Source: Sphaeroforma arctica JP610
Lineage: Eukaryota; Opisthokonta; Ichthyosporea; Ichthyophonida
Length of the DNA: 64,000 nt
Reading direction: 5' to 3'
NCBI RefSeq assembly: GCF_001186125.1
Contig: NW_014040548.1
Location: forward strand, 59,863 to 123,862
Part shown: positions 63,793 to 64,000 of the stretch, piece by piece
How positions within the stretch are numbered: position 1 is the stretch's first letter
How the letters are laid out: every line of letters begins with the position of its first letter
The notes under the pieces: model-generated
What the model was told of the DNA's origin: nothing
The model's input: only the letters and a program-made list of their open reading frames with translations
Databases searched by the model: none
Translations under genes and position numbers: made by a program

Positions 63793-64000
63793 TCACATCT
63801 GCAGTGCGTTCATGCTTCGTTGCTCAATATTCTTTGCTGCTGAGCGTCTGCGCATATTCACAGCCCGAGCTACAATGAACCAGCAGCAACAGCAGCACAG
63901 CATGAGCAGAGCAGCAATATCCCTACCGATAAATAGCATATCAATTTTCTCCTGGGCTGCAGAGGTGGCATCTGCAGTAGCATTGTCGCCAGCAGTAGCA
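63793..64000 (-). CDS. 3' end of a membrane-protein gene, off the right edge
   Basis: Minus-strand open frame from the window edge to a TGA at 63,795-63,793. It reads an Ala/Thr-rich stretch, then AQEKIDMLFIGRDIAALLML, then CCCCCWFIVARAVNMRRRSA and KNIEQRSMNALQM before the stop. This looks like a C-terminal membrane segment with a five-Cys run, followed by a short basic cytoplasmic tail. The protein is not recognised. The Cys cluster beside a membrane segment and basic residues could be palmitoylated, which is inference. It is convergent with the transporter gene. Confidence 0.55.
   Translation of the reverse strand, partial: ATAGDNATADATSAAQEKIDMLFIGRDIAALLMLCCCCCWFIVARAVNMRRRSAAKNIEQRSMNALQM

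Overview
This is a piece of a repeat-rich, intron-bearing eukaryotic nuclear genome in draft assembly (three N gaps at 21,315-21,334, 36,155-36,575 and 53,422-54,179). About 80% of it is old transposable-element material. The only convincing host genes are at the right end (about 53.0-64.0 kb). These have GT-AG introns from under 50 bp to several hundred bp, with donors such as GTATGT and GTAAGT. Chromodomain-bearing Ty3/gypsy elements, LINEs, a DDE-type transposon and a PA14-domain membrane protein would fit a unicellular relative of animals, for example an ichthyosporean. That placement is a guess from gene content and was not tested.

Layout. 1-5.27 kb: decayed minus-strand Ty3-like element (called family B here). 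5.28-10.35 kb: plus-strand DDE-type DNA transposon split by a minus-strand LINE, which itself carries a 594 bp LTR-like insert with a 4 bp target duplication. 10.5-13.3 kb: plus-strand Ty3-like remnant ending in an 862 bp LTR (family E). 14.2-18.1 kb: minus-strand family-B-like element (C), abutting an inverted piece of the E LTR. 19.0-23.8 kb: another family B relic (F), patched with a LINE piece and carrying a 1.05 kb inverted-repeat DNA transposon with an ATGT target duplication. 24.7-26.7 kb: second LINE copy. 26.75-27.60 kb: solo E LTR with a CAGT duplication. 28.03-37.39 kb: long Ty3/gypsy chromovirus-like element (A) with two LTRs, a polypurine tract and a short target duplication. 38.4-52.2 kb: a family B element interrupted in gag by a different Ty3-like element (D, about 44.93-51.13 kb), which in turn holds a LINE fragment. 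52.2-52.6 kb: LINE fragment.

Host genes. (1) 53,014-55,185: unrecognised multi-exon gene whose product starts with an acidic dileucine motif. (2) 55,349 to about 58.5 kb: predicted type II membrane protein with a PA14-like lumenal domain. (3) 59,213-63,032: nucleotide-sugar transporter-like gene (SLC35A type); nine phase-compatible exons were read by eye, and the first exon is unresolved. (4) The 3' end of a minus-strand gene running off the right edge from 63,793. PA14 domains occur in several carbohydrate-active proteins, so genes 2 and 3 may share a link to glycan biology, but nothing in the sequence proves they work together.

All LTR elements here look broken and old. I saw no rRNA, tRNA or CRISPR array.
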